In this document: positions 32,931-34,307 of the stretch, one piece after another
Layout: every line of letters begins with the position of its first letter
How positions within the stretch are numbered: the stretch's first letter is position 1
NCBI GenBank assembly: GCA_025356695.1
Contig: JANXSE010000341.1
Span: 1 to 34,307 of the forward strand
Direction: 5' to 3'
Origin: Betaproteobacteria bacterium
Lineage (GTDB): Bacteria; Pseudomonadota; Gammaproteobacteria; Burkholderiales; SG8-41
Length of the DNA: 34,307 nucleotides
Position numbers and translations under genes: made by a program
Notes under the pieces: generated by a model
What the model was told of the DNA's origin: nothing
Seen by the model: only the letters and a program-made list of their open reading frames with translations
Databases searched by the model: none

Positions 32931-33737
32931 ATGGCAGTCGCACGCAAACGCAAAGCCGCAAGCGGCAAGACGTCCGGCAGGAAACCACGCAGCGTGCGCG
33001 CGCAGGTCGGCCGCGAGGAATGGGAAACACGCGTCAACCTCGCGGCCTGCTACCGGCTGATGGCGGAGTTCGGCATGACCGAGATGGTGGCCAACCACAT
33101 CTCGGCGCGCGTGCCAGGCACGCATGACGAATTCCTCATCAACCCCTATGGCATGCTCTACGAGGAAATGACCGCCTCGTCGATGATCAAAGTCGACATC
33201 GAGGGCAAGGTGCTGTTCAACGCCAGCGACTACGACGTCAACCGCGCCGGTTATGTGATCCACAGCGCGGTGCATGCGGCGCGCCACGACGTCGAATGCG
33301 TGATTCACACGCACACGCTGGCCGGCATGGCGGTCTCGGCAATGACGCAGGGCGTCCTGCCGATCGCGCAAAGCTCGATGCGCTTCGCCGAAATCGCCTA
33401 TCACGATTACGAAGGCCCGGCGCTCAACCTTGAAGAACGCGCTCGGCTCGTCGCCGACCTCGGCGAACGCGAGGCGATGGTGCTGCGCAATCACGGCCTG
33501 CTGACGGTCGGCACGTCAATCCCCGAATGTTTCAACAGCATGTTCCGCCTCGAACGCGCCTGCCAGCTGCAGGTGATGACGCTGTCGTGCAACGCCGAAA
33601 TCCGCCTGCCGCCCGACGAAGTCGTGCGGCACACGCAACACAGTTATCAACCGACGACGCGCCGCCGCTGGGGCCTGATGGAATGGCCCGCGCTGCTGCG
33701 CAAACTCGACCGCATCGATCCTTCCTTCCGCAACTGA
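32931..33737 (+). CDS. Class II aldolase/adducin-family protein
   Basis: This 268-residue protein has the class II aldolase fold. The zinc ligands His126 and His128 (VIHTHT) and His188 (LRNHGLL) are present, with Glu78 or Glu79 in YGMLYEEMTAS as the acidic catalytic residue. Such proteins cleave or decarboxylate hydroxy-carbonyl compounds. The substrate here is unknown. The first 25 residues are rich in Lys and Arg and not part of the fold. The ribosome site AAAGG is only one base before the ATG at 32931, so a GTG at 32997 is a possible true start. It follows the TcuA-like gene by 4 bases and precedes an amidohydrolase, suggesting a shared catabolic route. Confidence 0.88.
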   Translation: MAVARKRKAASGKTSGRKPRSVRAQVGREEWETRVNLAACYRLMAEFGMTEMVANHISARVPGTHDEFLINPYGMLYEEMTASSMIKVDIEGKVLFNASDYDVNRAGYVIHSAVHAARHDVECVIHTHTLAGMAVSAMTQGVLPIAQSSMRFAEIAYHDYEGPALNLEERARLVADLGEREAMVLRNHGLLTVGTSIPECFNSMFRLERACQLQVMTLSCNAEIRLPPDEVVRHTQHSYQPTTRRRWGLMEWPALLRKLDRIDPSFRN

Positions 33738-33743
33738 AAGTGC

Positions 33744-33761
33744 CGGGCGTCGCAACGCCCG
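33744..33761 (+). repeat. Hairpin between aldolase and amidohydrolase genes
   Basis: CGGGCGT, loop CGCA and ACGCCCG form a perfect 7-bp stem within the 28-base spacer, ending four bases before the amidohydrolase ATG. It would mask any ribosome site, so it may tune expression. Confidence 0.4.
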
Positions 33762-33765
33762 CGCA

Positions 33766-34307
33766 ATGACCATGTCCAACGCACCGACCTCAAAAAATCC
33801 GCCGCTCTGTCAGGGCCCCGATCCGAAACCGCGCAAGCCGCGTCACGCCATTCCGGCCGGTGCCATCGACTGCCATTGCCACGTCTTTGAAGACCAGACG
33901 CAGTATCCGTTGACGCCGCAGCGCAGCTACACACCGCCGCTGTGCACCTTTAACGACTATCTGCGCATGAGCGAAACGCTGGGCATCGAGCGCATGGTGC
34001 AGGTCAACGCCAGCACTTACGGTTTCGACAACACGGTGACGCTCGACCTCATCGCCAAGCTCGGCCAGAAGCGCGCGCTCGGGGTGGCCGGCGTCGCGCC
34101 CGACGCCGACGAACGCAGCATCCGCAAGCTGCACGACGGCGGCATGCGCGGCGTGCGCCTGTCGACCATGGTAAAGGGCTACGGCGGCCCGGAGTTTCTC
34201 GGCGTCATCGCCAAAACCATAAAGCCCTTTGGCTGGCATGTACAGCTGCATGTCGACAAGGTCGGCGAAATTGCCACGCTCGAACAGCAGTTGCTCGATC
34301 ATCCGAC
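33766..34307 (+). CDS. Amidohydrolase-2 family protein (LigI-like), 3' partial
   Basis: The first 180 residues of a TIM-barrel metal hydrolase are visible; the rest lies beyond the window. AIDCHCHVF at 33-41 holds the HxH metal pair (His37, His39). The following region with YPLTPQRSYTPP, and then MVQVNASTYGFDNTVTLD, is very close in style to 2-pyrone-4,6-dicarboxylate lactonase (LigI) of lignin degradation and to the related sugar lactonases. Two ATG codons, at 33766 and 33772, are possible starts; neither has a clear ribosome site. Being third in an operon with a TcuA-like dehydrogenase and an aldolase, it fits degradation of a di- or tricarboxylate or lactone. The exact substrate is open. 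Confidence 0.85.
   Translation, partial: MTMSNAPTSKNPPLCQGPDPKPRKPRHAIPAGAIDCHCHVFEDQTQYPLTPQRSYTPPLCTFNDYLRMSETLGIERMVQVNASTYGFDNTVTLDLIAKLGQKRALGVAGVAPDADERSIRKLHDGGMRGVRLSTMVKGYGGPEFLGVIAKTIKPFGWHVQLHVDKVGEIATLEQQLLDHP

Noticed and set aside
31382..33037. A 551-codon minus-strand open frame opposite the TcuA-like gene
   Set aside because: The plus strand has clear FAD motifs and ribosome site; the minus frame is a shadow.
1..34307. CRISPR arrays, tRNA or rRNA genes, insertion sequences, prophage or defence islands
   Set aside because: No regularly spaced repeats, transposase, integrase, nuclease or toxin-antitoxin motifs were seen on either strand.

Overview
The window reads as chromosomal DNA of a high-GC Gram-negative bacterium, most likely a betaproteobacterium of Burkholderiales type. 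The support is four Bug/TctC-type periplasmic binding proteins, the yhdP-nitrilase-tldD and glnE-ilvE-zinc finger-waaF gene neighbourhoods, an LPS heptosyltransferase, a class I (AroG-type) DAHP synthase and GreB. I see no phage, insertion sequence, tRNA, rRNA or CRISPR array. Genes are tightly packed, and most operon partners overlap by 4 bases (ATGA or GTGA) or are 15-20 bases apart.

Bases 1-8534 are carboxylate-related accessory metabolism. Two overlapping Bug binding proteins (the first cut by the window edge) are followed by a convergent bicupin gene, a third Bug gene, a cold-shock gene with a hairpin-rich leader, and a small putative winged-helix gene preceded by an unusually structured intergenic region. 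A minus-strand operon follows. It encodes an isocitrate lyase/PEP mutase-family lyase and the two subunits of a LeuCD-like hydro-lyase, divergent from a fourth Bug gene. Together these look like uptake, hydration and cleavage of a substituted malate or maleate, by analogy to dimethylmaleate hydratase plus 2,3-dimethylmalate lyase.

Bases 8592-14062 are a minus-strand respiratory operon: a molybdopterin oxidoreductase, a four-cluster ferredoxin-like subunit and a DmsC-type membrane anchor, best read as SoeABC, the cytoplasmic sulfite dehydrogenase. An orphan BtuF-like binding protein closes the operon. Divergent from it is an exported alpha carbonic anhydrase with a long Ala/Pro-rich linker.

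Bases 15237-24293 are minus-strand housekeeping genes: yhdP, a small exported unknown, a Nit1-type amidase, tldD, greB, aroG and a cyclic-nucleotide-binding protein with no DNA-binding domain. Bases 24358-31252 hold glnE, a convergent membrane adenylate cyclase, then ilvE, a CHCC zinc-finger protein, waaF and an NTF2-like protein.

Bases 31406-34307 begin a second catabolic operon behind a promoter with a perfect -10 box: a TcuA-like flavoprotein, a class II aldolase-like protein and an amidohydrolase related to 2-pyrone-4,6-dicarboxylate lactonase that runs off the end. No single gene here is of an unknown kind. The most original content is the hydratase/lyase/Bug module and several strongly structured intergenic regions. 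All functional calls come from reading motifs by eye, without database searches.
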